Part shown: positions 36,793 to 45,358 of the stretch, in pieces
How the letters are laid out: every line of letters starts with the position of its first letter
Numbering within the stretch: the first letter of the stretch is position 1
Assembly (NCBI GenBank): GCA_964515335.1
Contig: CAZETS010000019.1
Location: forward strand, 1 to 64,000
Length of the DNA stretch: 64,000 bases
Direction of reading: 5' to 3'
Source: TMED88 sp964515335
GTDB lineage: Bacteria; Myxococcota_A; UBA9160; UBA4427
Notes under the pieces: generated by a model
Databases searched by the model: none
What the model saw: the letters and a program-made list of their open reading frames with translations, nothing else
Told to the model about the DNA's origin: nothing
Made by a program: the position numbers and the translations under genes

Positions 36793-37526
36793 ACGAGGTC
36801 GTCTTCGTGGGCACGAGCGACGCCTTCGGGGCGGGCGGGCGGCGGCAGTCGGCCGTGCTGATCCGTGGCGATCGCGGCACGCTGCTGATGGACTGCGGGG
36901 CGACGACGACCGCCGGCCTCGACGACCTCGGCGTCGCGCGCGACGAGATCGACACGATCCTGGTCTCGCACTTCCACGGCGACCACTTCGGCGGCCTCCC
37001 CTTCTTCCTGCTCGGCGCGATCTACGAGGACCGTCGCCGCCGTCCGCTCGAGATCGCCGGCCCCCCGGAAATCGAGGCGCGCGTGCGAAGGCTCGCCGAC
37101 GCCATGGGTTACGGCCTCGAGGATCGCGAGATCCCCTTCCCGCTGCGCTTCCGCGAGGTGCCGCCCGGCGCCAACCACTCGATCGGGCCGGCGGTGGTCT
37201 CGTCCTTCGAGACGCGCCATCAGCTCGAGGCGCACCCGCACGGCTACCGGATCGACCTCGGCAGCCGCACCGTCGTCTACTCGGGCGACACCGGCTGGTT
37301 CCCCGAGCTGCCGCGGCTTGCAGCCGGGGCGGATCTCTTCGTGTGCGAGTGCACGCTGTTCGAGGAGGAGCTCGACTTCCACCTCAGCCTCGGGCAGCTC
37401 ACCGACAACCGCGACGCCTTCGACGTGGGGAGCCTCGTGCTCACCCACCTCGGCGCCGAGATGGCGCGCCGGCGCGGCCAGGTCGAACTCGACACCGCCG
37501 ACGACGGGCTGATCGTCAAGCTCTGA
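36789..37526 (+). CDS. Metallo-beta-lactamase fold hydrolase
   Basis: 245 residues with the metal-binding motif SHFHGDHFGG (HxHxDH, about 58-67), a later His in SSFETRHQLE, the SGDTG motif and a terminal LTHLG histidine. The fold resembles RNase Z-like and phosphodiesterase-type members. The substrate is unknown. The ATG overlaps the murU stop by four bases (ATGA), so it belongs to the amgK-murU transcript and may act in the same recycling pathway. Confidence 0.85.
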   Translation: MNEVVFVGTSDAFGAGGRRQSAVLIRGDRGTLLMDCGATTTAGLDDLGVARDEIDTILVSHFHGDHFGGLPFFLLGAIYEDRRRRPLEIAGPPEIEARVRRLADAMGYGLEDREIPFPLRFREVPPGANHSIGPAVVSSFETRHQLEAHPHGYRIDLGSRTVVYSGDTGWFPELPRLAAGADLFVCECTLFEEELDFHLSLGQLTDNRDAFDVGSLVLTHLGAEMARRRGQVELDTADDGLIVKL

Positions 37527-37867
37527 CGAATCCGGCAGCACTTTCCGCCAGCACTTTCCGGCAGCTGGCCGGCACAGCAGCCGGTCGGCTGCCGGCGACG
37601 ATTCGCGTTACTCGTCGGCCGGATCTGCGCGGATCCTTACACCTGGGTTCAGCGGCGATCCCGCCTCGATGCGGAACGCGTTGCCGTCTGCCCGAGCCGG
37701 TCCGCGATGACTCGGCTCGAAGGTGCCGGTTCCCGTCGAGCGTGAAGACGGTTGGCACGTTCGGCGCATTAGTCGCCCTCCGAGCGGTTTGGGTCAGCGC
37801 ATCGCGGCCGAGATGGCTCAGCCGGGACTTCACACGGCACGAAACTCCCTGGGAGAAACGAACCAAC
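37527..37867. other. Pilin promoter region
   Basis: 341 bp between the hydrolase and the pilin remnant, without a credible gene. Near the left end a CAGCACTTTCCG repeat occurs twice, followed by a GC-rich inverted repeat (GCAGCTGGCCGG / CCGGTCGGCTGC). A candidate sigma-54 promoter lies at 37752-37768, about 100 bp before the pilin ATG. Confidence 0.6.
37752..37768 (+). promoter_or_regulatory. Candidate sigma-54 (-24/-12) promoter of the pilin gene
   Basis: TTGGCACG at 37752-37759, then four bases, then GCGCA at 37764-37768. This matches the sigma-54 consensus YTGGCACGrNNNTTGCW except at the two T positions before the -12 GC; the -24 GG and -12 GC spacing is correct. PilR-type regulators activate such promoters for pilA in Pseudomonas, Geobacter and Myxococcus, and an intact PilR is in this window. 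Confidence 0.6.
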
Positions 37868-38236
37868 ATGCGCAAGATCCTCCGCAAGAGCGAGAAGGGC
37901 TTCACGCTCATCGAGCTCATGATCGTTGTCGCGATCATCGGCATGCAGGCCGCGATCGCCATCCCCAACGTCTTCGCTTCCAGCTGAAGTCGAAGACTTC
38001 CGAGGCCAAGGTCAACCTCGCGACGATTCGCACCGCCGAGGAGTCCTACCTCGCCGAGTTCGGTTCCTACGTGACCGCCGCCGCGACGCCGGCCGCCTGG
38101 ACGCCCCGCTCCACCGAGTCGTCCTTCACGGGCGGCGGCCTCGCGAACTTCGACCAGCTCGCTGATGACGGTGTTCGGGGGCGACTTCTTCGCTCGCGGG
38201 GCGGACGCGGCCGTGGCGCCCGAGATCCTCGCCTAG
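37868..38236 (+). pseudogene. pilA: Type IV major pilin, frameshifted
   Basis: The ATG at 37868 opens a classic pilin: a short leader ending in Gly, then Phe, with prepilin motif GFTLIELMIVVAIIG. The frame reaches AIAIPNVFASS and stops at 37985. The next frame continues without a gap as FQLKSKTSEAKVNLATIRTAEESYLAEFGSYV, the normal continuation of this pilin type, so about one base has been lost near 37972-37978. A second shift near 38168 may follow, ending at TAG 38234. GGGAG lies twelve bases before the ATG. It could be a true pseudogene or an assembly or sequencing error. IIGMQAA replaces the usual IIGILAA. Confidence 0.8.
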
Positions 38237-38299
38237 GCGGCCGACCTTCGGCCCCGCTCTCGAGGCTCGGGGCGGCCGACCGCCCTCCCCGCCACCCGC

Positions 38300-39484
38300 T
38301 CAACCAAACGGGCCGAGCCCGTCCCGGCCCGGCACCACCAGGCCGAGCACACGACCCGCCTCCGCACCCGTGCAGCGCGGCAGGTGGTTGACCTCGCCGA
38401 GCAGCGTGTTGCGCCCCATCAGCGAGAAGGCCATCGCCTCGGCGGCCGCGAACGGCACGCCGTGCACGTCCATCGGCTCGATGGCGACACCCGGCAGCGC
38501 CGCCGCCAGCCCGTCCATCATCGCGGGGTTGGCGGCGCCGCCTCCGCCGACGATCAGCCGCTCGAGCGCTGCGGCATGGCGGGCGGCGCGCGGGGCCAGC
38601 TCGCTGCACGCCTGCGCGACGGACTCCGTGGTGAGCGCTAGCAGCGTCGCGACGAGGTCGTCGTCCGAGGCCGCCGGCCGCTCGCTTCGCCAACGCGACA
38701 CGATCTGCTCGAGCAGCGCCGGCCCGTAGCGCTCGCGACCGGTCGACTTCGGCGGCGGGCGGCGCAGGTAGTCGTCGTCGAGCAGCGTTTCGAGGAATCC
38801 GCGATCGACACGACCGCGACGGGCGCGCGCCCCGTCGCGATCCATGCGCTCGGCCCCATCGCTGAGCCGCGCGACTGCGCCGTCCACGAGGCTGTTGGCC
38901 GGTCCGGTGTCGAAGGCGATCACCGCGTCCGGGTCGCCGCCCCGAGGCAGCCAGGTGATGTTCGCGATGCCGCCGAGATTCAGCACGGCGCGCGTCTCGG
39001 AGGGATTCGCGAACGCCGCGAAGTGGAAGAACGGCGCGAGCGGGGCGCCCTCGCCGCCGGCCGCCATGTCGCGAGGCCGGAAGTCCGCGACGACGGGCAG
39101 TCCGGTGCGCTCGGCGATCAGCGACGGCGATCCGATCTGCAGGGTGCCGTGGTGCTCGGGATGATGGGCGATCGTCTGACCGTGCGACGCCACCGCCGCG
39201 ATCCGATCGAGCGAAACGCCCGCGTCGCGCGCCACCGCAATGGCAGCGTCGGCGAGCTGCTCGCCGAGCGCGACGTCGAGCGCGACCTGCTCGGCGAGCA
39301 TCGCGCGCGGCTCGACGTCGCCGGCGGCCAGGCGGTGGATGCGCGCCTGCATCTCCCCCGGGAAAGGGCACTCGCCGTAGGCGAGCAACCGGAACGGCCT
39401 CGCCGCCGCGTCGTCGGGCCACTCGACGAGCGCCGCGTCGACGCCGTCCGCCGAGGTCCCGGACATCAGCCCGATCACCAGCAT
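38300..39484 (-). CDS. anmK: Anhydro-N-acetylmuramic acid kinase
   Basis: Opens and phosphorylates 1,6-anhydro-MurNAc to MurNAc-6-phosphate in cell-wall recycling. The 394-residue product has MSGTSADGVDAALVEW at the N terminus, ASHGQTIAHHP, NLGGIANITWL and AFDTGPANSLVDGAV, all typical of AnmK. The ATG at 39484 gives the standard start. With AmgK and MurU nearby, the only step not seen in the window is the MurNAc-6-phosphate phosphatase (MupP in Pseudomonas). Confidence 0.95.
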   Translation of the reverse strand: MLVIGLMSGTSADGVDAALVEWPDDAAARPFRLLAYGECPFPGEMQARIHRLAAGDVEPRAMLAEQVALDVALGEQLADAAIAVARDAGVSLDRIAAVASHGQTIAHHPEHHGTLQIGSPSLIAERTGLPVVADFRPRDMAAGGEGAPLAPFFHFAAFANPSETRAVLNLGGIANITWLPRGGDPDAVIAFDTGPANSLVDGAVARLSDGAERMDRDGARARRGRVDRGFLETLLDDDYLRRPPPKSTGRERYGPALLEQIVSRWRSERPAASDDDLVATLLALTTESVAQACSELAPRAARHAAALERLIVGGGGAANPAMMDGLAAALPGVAIEPMDVHGVPFAAAEAMAFSLMGRNTLLGEVNHLPRCTGAEAGRVLGLVVPGRDGLGPFG

Positions 39485-39649
39485 GGCCGGGAGCTTAGGC
39501 CGTCTGCCCGGCCTCGTGCGGACGCTCCCGCGCCCCTCACACACCGCTGCGCCCGAACGGGCCAAGTGCTTGACAGATAAGCCGGATCGCTCACCATTGC
39601 CGGCCGCTCGTCCGTCCCCGTGAACCCTCGACCCGGAGCACTGCGACCC

Positions 39650-39922
39650 ATGAACGACGCGTCGCGCATCCAGGGCTGGGCGATCTGCCTCGGCTCGGCC
39701 CTGCTCGCCCTCCTCTTCATCCTCGGCATCCTCAACGGCAGCTACTGGGCGATCGCCCTGCCCGTCGCGGTGCTGACTCTCTTCGTGCTCGGGCTCGCCG
39801 GCTGGGTGGGCTACACGATCGCGACGATCCAGGTCGACGCCGATCCCGCCCCCGAGATCCTCTCGACCGACGCGAGCACGAGCGAGCCCGACGCCGGATC
39901 GCCCGCCAGCGAGAGCGCCTGA
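39650..39922 (+). CDS. Small two-helix membrane protein of unknown function
   Basis: About 90 residues from ATG 39650 (a GTG at 39620 is possible). Two hydrophobic segments lie near 7-28 and 33-58, and the Ser/Asp/Ala-rich tail is about 30 residues. A TTGACA at 39570-39575 with a weak -10 some 17 bp later may be its promoter. The product starts after a region divergent from anmK and ends 11 bp before the first glycosyltransferase. No family was recognised. Confidence 0.55.
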   Translation: MNDASRIQGWAICLGSALLALLFILGILNGSYWAIALPVAVLTLFVLGLAGWVGYTIATIQVDADPAPEILSTDASTSEPDAGSPASESA

Positions 39923-39933
39923 CGGCCTCCCGC

Positions 39934-41193
39934 ATGCGAATCGCACTGCTCACGTACCGCGGGAACATGTTCTGCGGCGGCCAGGGGATCTACGCCGCCT
40001 ACCTGGCCCGCGAGTTCGCCCGCGCCGGGCATGACGTCCACGTGATCGCGGGACCGCCGCTGCCGGAAGTCGAGCCCGGGATTCCGGTCCACGAGATCTC
40101 CAACGACAACGTCTTCGCGAGCGACATCGCAGACGCCTTCGATCCCGAGCGGCCGTTCTCGCTGCTGCGACCGCTCAGCCTCTGGGAGCTCGGGGTCTCG
40201 CGCTTCGGTGTCTTCCCCGAGATGCAGACCTTCGGCATCCGGCTCATGCGACGTTGGCGCCAGCTCCAGGAGCGGTACAAGTTCGACATCGTCTTCGACA
40301 ACCAGTGTCTGTCGTGGGGGCTGCTCGGCATCCGGGCGATGGGCACGCCGGTGGTGTCCGTCATCCACCACCCGCTCCACATCGACCGCGAGGCCGACTA
40401 TTCGATCGACCCGCGGCTCGTCAAGAAGATCAAGCGCACCCTCTACTTCCCGCTCTTCATGCAGCAGCAGGTGGCGCCGCGGCTCGATCGCATCGTGACG
40501 GTCAGCCAGGCCTCGGCGGCGGAGATCGAGCGCTACTTCGGCATCCCCCGCAAAGAGGTGCCGGTCGTCTACAACGGCACCGACACCGAGCTGTTCCGGC
40601 CGATCGAGGGCGTCCAGAAGGACGCCGACATGCTCTTCGTCGGCCGCACCGAGGACCGCAAGAAGGGCATCGGCACCATGTTCGAGGCGCTCTCGATGCT
40701 GCCCGAGCACATCACGCTCAAGGTCGTGGACGGCCGCATCCCCGAGGACGGCCTGGTTCCGCGGCTGATCGCGAAGTACGGCCTGCACGACCGCGTGAAG
40801 ATCGTCGACCGGATGCTCAGCGTGGAAGAGCTGGTCCACCAGTACTCCACCGCGAAGGTGGCGATCGTGCCGTCGTTCTTCGAGGGCTTCGGCTTCCCGG
40901 CCAGCGAGGCGATGGCCTGCGGGCTCGCCGTCGTCGCCAACGCCGCGGGCGCGCTGCCCGAGGTGGTCGGCACCGACGGCCACGCCGGGCGGCTGGTGCC
41001 CCAGCGTGACGCCCGGGCCATGGCCGACGCGATGGCCGACGTGCTGTCGCATCCCGAGAAGACCGCCGCGATGGGGCGCGCCGCCCGAACCCGGGTCGAG
41101 CGCGTCTTCCAGTGGAGCGAGGCGGCGGCCGGCCTCGTCGAAGTCTTCGAGGACACCCTGCGTGCTACTCACCGTCGATCTCGAGCGGCTTGA
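39934..41193 (+). CDS. GT4-family glycosyltransferase
   Basis: 419 residues, a two-Rossmann GT-B enzyme that transfers a sugar from an NDP-sugar donor. The N-terminal half starts with LLTYRGNMFCGGQGIYAAYL, a glycine-rich acceptor loop. The C-terminal half has LFVGRTEDRKKGIGTMFEAL and the donor-binding EGFGFPASE (E-x7-E), followed by LPEVVGT. It heads a four-gene glycan cassette, and the next gene's GTG lies inside its 3' end. The acceptor (lipopolysaccharide, lipid or protein) is unknown. Confidence 0.9.
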   Translation: MRIALLTYRGNMFCGGQGIYAAYLAREFARAGHDVHVIAGPPLPEVEPGIPVHEISNDNVFASDIADAFDPERPFSLLRPLSLWELGVSRFGVFPEMQTFGIRLMRRWRQLQERYKFDIVFDNQCLSWGLLGIRAMGTPVVSVIHHPLHIDREADYSIDPRLVKKIKRTLYFPLFMQQQVAPRLDRIVTVSQASAAEIERYFGIPRKEVPVVYNGTDTELFRPIEGVQKDADMLFVGRTEDRKKGIGTMFEALSMLPEHITLKVVDGRIPEDGLVPRLIAKYGLHDRVKIVDRMLSVEELVHQYSTAKVAIVPSFFEGFGFPASEAMACGLAVVANAAGALPEVVGTDGHAGRLVPQRDARAMADAMADVLSHPEKTAAMGRAARTRVERVFQWSEAAAGLVEVFEDTLRATHRRSRAA

Positions 41194-41902
41194 CGTCCGC
41201 AAGGGCGATCTCGTCCTGGATGCCGGCTGCGGCGAGGGGCGCCACTGCTTCGGCTGCCTCGAGCGCGGAGCCCGGGTAGTCGGCCTCGACCTCGACTTCG
41301 AATCCCTGCGCCTGCCCTCGCGGCGGCTGCGTGAGCGCGCCGGCGAAATCGGCACCCTCGGCGGCATGGTGCAGGGAGACACCTTCCATCTGCCGTACCG
41401 CGACGCCACCTTCGACCGGGTGATCTGCTCCGAGGTGATGGAGCACGTCCACGACTACGTGGCGGTGGCCCGCGAACTGGCACGCGTGACCCGCCCCGGC
41501 GGCAAGCTGGCGATCACCATACCCACCGCGACCAGCGAGCACCTCTACCTGCGGCTCGGCGACGAGTACTTCGAGAGCCCGGGTGGTCACATCCGCATCT
41601 TCCGGCCGCAGCAGCTGGCCCGCGGGCTCGCGAAGGCGGGCCTCGGCACGGTGGGCGTCGGGTTCGCACACGGCTTCCACACGCCCTACTGGGTGCTGCG
41701 CTCGATCATGCACCTGCCGGACGCCGACGAGAGCCGGCTCGTCCGGTTCTACCGCAAGTTCCTGATCCAGATCACCGGGTCGTCCCTGATGGACGCGGTC
41801 GAGAAGCAGGTGCTCGACCGGGTCTGCCCGAAGAGCCTGATCCTCTACGCGGAGAAGCCCTGCGCCGAAGGACGAGAGCCTCGGGCCCTGGCGGTCGCAT
41901 GA
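41162..41902 (+). CDS. Class I SAM-dependent methyltransferase in the glycan cassette
   Basis: 246 residues from GTG 41162, which has GAGGA eight bases upstream; the gene overlaps the preceding glycosyltransferase by 32 bp. SAM-binding motif I is VLDAGCGEGRHCF, followed by GLDLDFESL, the ICSEVMEHVHDY segment and TRPGGKLAITIP. It is probably a small-molecule or sugar methyltransferase. The position between two glycosyltransferases suggests it methylates the glycan or its lipid carrier. Confidence 0.87.
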   Translation: MLLTVDLERLDVRKGDLVLDAGCGEGRHCFGCLERGARVVGLDLDFESLRLPSRRLRERAGEIGTLGGMVQGDTFHLPYRDATFDRVICSEVMEHVHDYVAVARELARVTRPGGKLAITIPTATSEHLYLRLGDEYFESPGGHIRIFRPQQLARGLAKAGLGTVGVGFAHGFHTPYWVLRSIMHLPDADESRLVRFYRKFLIQITGSSLMDAVEKQVLDRVCPKSLILYAEKPCAEGREPRALAVA

Positions 41903-43218
41903 GCCCGGCGGCGAGCCGGCCGCTGCGCATCTGCTTCGTCGCCTACCGCGGCAACATGGCCTGCGGCGGCCAGGGCATCTACCTCTGGTTCCTGGCGCGC
42001 GAGCTGGCCCGCCTGGGGCACGACGTCGAGGTGCTCGTCGGACCGCCCTACCCCGATCCGATGCCCTTCGCCCGGCGCGTCGAGGAGCTGCCGAACCTCG
42101 AGCTCTGGGCCCGCTGGTTCACCCGCGACTGGGCGACGATGCTGCGCGACCACCCGCCGCGCACGCTCTTCTCGCCGCTCGACTTCTACGAGCTGGCCGC
42201 CAGCCGGCTCGGCTTCCTGCCCGAGCCCTTCGCGTTCAGCGTGCGCGCCTTCCGCTCGCTGGCCGCACGCCTGCGCACGGGCGCGCGCTTCGACGTGGTG
42301 CACGACGTGCAGTGCCTGGGCTGGGGGACGCTCGGCCTGCATCGCCTGGGCGTGCCGGTGGTGTCGACCATCCACCACCCGCTCAGCGTCGATCGCCGTG
42401 CCTCCTTCGTCCGGGACGAGACGCTGCGCGAGGCCATCGGAACGATGCAGTTCTACCCGATCGGCATGCAGTCGACGGTGGCCCGGCGGATCGACCGGAT
42501 CTTCACGTCGTCCGAGGAGAGCGCGCGCACGATCGTGCGCGACTTCGGGGTGCGTCCCGAGCGCATCCGCAACGTCTCGAACGGCCTCGACACCGATCTC
42601 TACAGCCCGGATCCGGCCGAGAAGAAGCACCCGGGCGAGATCCTCTGCGTGGGCCGCGCTGCGGATCCCAACAAGGGCATCCGCACCCTGATCGAGGCCT
42701 TCGCGAAGCTGCCCGCCGAGTCACGTCTGACGCTGGTGGACAGCGACCACCCGGGCAACGAGGTGTTCGAGTGGGCCCGCGCCGCCGGCGTGGGAGGGCG
42801 GCTCCGCGTGACGGGACGCGTCGAGACCGACGCGCTGGTGCGGCTGTACCGGCGCGCCGCCGTGGCGGTCGTGCCCTCGCGCTACGAGGGATTCGGGCTT
42901 CCGGCCGTCGAGGCGATGGCCTGCGGGACGCCGGTGGTCGCCTGCCGGGCGGGCGCGCTGCCCGAGGTGATGTCGCTCGCCGGCGGCGGCCTGCTCGCCG
43001 ACCGCGACTCGCCGGAGTCGATCGCCTCCGCGCTCCGCCGGCTGCTCGACGACGGCGGCCTGCGCGCGCGGCTCGCGGCGGCGGGACGCGACCGTGTCGT
43101 GCAGCACTTCTCGTGGCCGCGCGTCGCTGCGGCCACGGCGGCGGGCTACGCCGAGGTGCTGGCCTCGCGCCGCGGGCGACCGGACAGCACGATCACGTCC
43201 GCGAGCGACGGCCACTGA
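41899..43218 (+). CDS. GT4-family glycosyltransferase, paralogue of the upstream one
   Basis: 439 residues with the same N-terminal motif FVAYRGNMACGGQGIYLWFL and donor-site EGFGLPAVE (E-x7-E). It shares the TIHHPLSVDRR region with the copy at 39934 (HHPLHIDRE), so the two arose by duplication. The ATG overlaps the upstream methyltransferase stop by four bases. Its last 73 bp overlap the 3' end of the convergent methyltransferase gene. Confidence 0.9.
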   Translation: MSPAASRPLRICFVAYRGNMACGGQGIYLWFLARELARLGHDVEVLVGPPYPDPMPFARRVEELPNLELWARWFTRDWATMLRDHPPRTLFSPLDFYELAASRLGFLPEPFAFSVRAFRSLAARLRTGARFDVVHDVQCLGWGTLGLHRLGVPVVSTIHHPLSVDRRASFVRDETLREAIGTMQFYPIGMQSTVARRIDRIFTSSEESARTIVRDFGVRPERIRNVSNGLDTDLYSPDPAEKKHPGEILCVGRAADPNKGIRTLIEAFAKLPAESRLTLVDSDHPGNEVFEWARAAGVGGRLRVTGRVETDALVRLYRRAAVAVVPSRYEGFGLPAVEAMACGTPVVACRAGALPEVMSLAGGGLLADRDSPESIASALRRLLDDGGLRARLAAAGRDRVVQHFSWPRVAAATAAGYAEVLASRRGRPDSTITSASDGH

Positions 43219-43940
43219 CGCGCCAGCAGGTCGAGCGCGCGCACGGCGAGCCGCGCGATCGGCCCCGGCAATCGGGCCGTGAGCTTCGACCAGCCGGGCA
43301 TCCCCCACCCGAGCGAGACTCCCTCGAATCGGTCGACCACGAGGCTCTTCTCCGCCTGTTCGCGGATCAGCTCGGGCTCGTAGCGCGTGAAGTGATCACT
43401 CGGCGCGTCGTAGCCGCGCCGGGCGCGAAGCGGCGGTCGGCCGAGCCAGTCCTCGCGCAGCTGGTCGAGCGCGCGCCCCACCCGGCAGGCCAGCGACTCG
43501 AAGTTCGCGATCGCAAGCACCACGTGACCGCCCTCGCGCGTCACCCGCGCCATCTCGGCGATCGCTTCTTCGGGCGTGTCGAAGTGATCCATCGCGCCCT
43601 TGCAGAAGGCGCCGTCGAAGCTGTCGCTCGGGAACGGAAGCCGATCCGACCAGCCCCGCACGAAGCGAGGCATCGGACCGGTCTTGTCCGCCGCGAAGAG
43701 CATCGCCATCCCCGTCATGCGCGACGAAGGCTCGACGCCGACCACGTCGGCGCCCCTGGCGGCGAGGGCGATCGCGTCCTGGCCGACGCCGCTCGCGACG
43801 TCGAGCACCCGTCGCCCGGCTCTCGCCTCGGTCCGATCGAGCGTGACGCGGGTCATCCGATCGAACAGGAATTCGCTGTCCGGCGTCAGTCCGGTCGGGA
43901 TGACGTCGCTCATGTCGCGATCGAGGTCGACGACTCGCAT
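43146..43940 (-). CDS. Class I SAM-dependent methyltransferase
   Basis: 264 residues with SAM motif VLDVASGVGQDAIAL, then GVEPSSRMTG, PFPSDSFDGAFCKGAMDHFDT and TREGGHVVLAIANFESL. It fits the UbiE/Coq5-like class in the broad sense; the substrate is unknown. It is convergent with the second glycosyltransferase and overlaps it by 73 bp tail to tail. An alternative ATG at residue 10 (MSDVIPTG) would shorten it slightly. Confidence 0.85.
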   Translation of the reverse strand: MRVVDLDRDMSDVIPTGLTPDSEFLFDRMTRVTLDRTEARAGRRVLDVASGVGQDAIALAARGADVVGVEPSSRMTGMAMLFAADKTGPMPRFVRGWSDRLPFPSDSFDGAFCKGAMDHFDTPEEAIAEMARVTREGGHVVLAIANFESLACRVGRALDQLREDWLGRPPLRARRGYDAPSDHFTRYEPELIREQAEKSLVVDRFEGVSLGWGMPGWSKLTARLPGPIARLAVRALDLLARQWPSLADVIVLSGRPRREASTSA

Positions 43941-44062
43941 CGCATAGGAGACTAGCGGCAGGATGCGCAGCTTGGCGACTTGCCCGAAGCCCCGAATGAA
44001 GAAGTCTGAGCTTTGGCCGAGCCCCGACAGGACGCCTGCTTGGAGCTTCCCGGGGGAGCGGT

Positions 44063-45358
44063 ATGCTCTCGGAGCCGATGTCCGAGGTTGAGCAACTCGA
44101 CCTGGACGCCCCTTCTCTGGGGCGCTCCATCCGCACCGCCGGGCGCTTTGCGCGCGAGCGGATCCTCCCCTTCGGCATCGTCTACATCGCGATCTTCGCG
44201 TTCCTGGTGCTCTACATCTTCACGGTGCGGGGTGTCGAATACGCGCTCGACGAGCATCTGCAGGCACTCGCCAACGAGGCGGTCGCGGTGCGACAGCTCG
44301 ACCAACCGATCGCCACCCAGATTCGTGACCGCATGCGCGAGGCGATCGAGCGTTCACCATGGCTGACGGTCGGCGGCGCCCAGGCCACCTCGCTGGTGCT
44401 CGGCAGCGACGGCACGACGTGGATCTACGTCCAGGGCCAGGTGCCCCCGCAGCCCGAGGGTCTCGACCCCACCGACGTGCTGCGGCAGGCCGTCGACCTG
44501 CTGCCCGCCACCGCGAACGTGGACGTGTCGGTGCCCCACAACTCGCTCGTCGCCAACGCCATCCTGATCGGCTACGCGGCGATCCTGCTCTGGGGCCTGT
44601 ACGCCTACAACCGCGCCAATCAGCGGCGCCACCAGCAGCAGATGCAGCTGGCGCTGCAGGGCCGCGATGCCGCGGCGGGCCGCGCCGCCAACATCGAGGC
44701 CGAACTCGAGGAGACCCGAGCGCAGCTCGCGCAGGTCGAGCCCGCCGAGCAGGCCTTCACCGAGGAGATCTCGGCCCTCGAGGCCGAGCGGCGCGCCCTG
44801 CAGCACAAGCTCGCCGGCCTCAGCGCGCGCGAGGAGGAGCTGCGCGGCAAGGCCGAGCAGGCCCTCGGTCTGTCGCGGGAGGTCCGGGCCCTCGAGGATC
44901 TGCTCGAGGAGGCGGCCGGCGATCTCAGCGCCAAGGACGACGAGATCCGAAATCTCGAGCTGAACCTGAAGAAGGCCGCCAAGAGCGCAGGACCGAAGAG
45001 CAAATCGCGGGGCAGCGACGCCATGGCCCGCCGCTTGCGCACGCTCTACAAGGACATCGAGATCGACGACCGCGCCATCGACGACATGGTGGCGTTGCGT
45101 GACGACACCAAGCAGCTCAAGGCCGAGGAGCAGCTGAAGCGGCTCGCCGAAGAGGCCGACAACGTGGCCGTGCGCCGAAAGGTCGGCGGCCTCCCCGATC
45201 ACCTGACGATCTTCGAGCTCGGCTTCGCGGGCAAGGGCCGCATCTACTACACGCGCGGCAAGCAGCGTCGCTTCCGCATCCTCGCCGTCGGCGCCAAGAA
45301 CACCCAGGACGGTGACATGGAGTACCTGCGCCGACTCGGCAAGGACGAGATGGCCTAG
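44063..45358 (+). CDS. Membrane-anchored coiled-coil protein with a C-terminal RelE-like segment
   Basis: 431 residues of unknown function. A membrane segment lies near 38-57, an extracytoplasmic domain of about 95 residues follows, and a second membrane segment lies near 162-178. A long coiled coil rich in Glu, Ala, Arg and Leu (about 185-315) is next. The last 110 residues (about 320-431) run from LYKDIEIDDRAIDDMVAL through TIFELGFAGKGRIYYTRGKQ to FRILAVGAKNTQDGDMEYL. This tail resembles RelE/HigB-type toxins (GRVYY... then ILL.GG.K.TQ..DI). The start has GGGGGAG five bases upstream. The function is not known, and RelE similarity is by eye only. Confidence 0.6.
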   Translation: MLSEPMSEVEQLDLDAPSLGRSIRTAGRFARERILPFGIVYIAIFAFLVLYIFTVRGVEYALDEHLQALANEAVAVRQLDQPIATQIRDRMREAIERSPWLTVGGAQATSLVLGSDGTTWIYVQGQVPPQPEGLDPTDVLRQAVDLLPATANVDVSVPHNSLVANAILIGYAAILLWGLYAYNRANQRRHQQQMQLALQGRDAAAGRAANIEAELEETRAQLAQVEPAEQAFTEEISALEAERRALQHKLAGLSAREEELRGKAEQALGLSREVRALEDLLEEAAGDLSAKDDEIRNLELNLKKAAKSAGPKSKSRGSDAMARRLRTLYKDIEIDDRAIDDMVALRDDTKQLKAEEQLKRLAEEADNVAVRRKVGGLPDHLTIFELGFAGKGRIYYTRGKQRRFRILAVGAKNTQDGDMEYLRRLGKDEMA

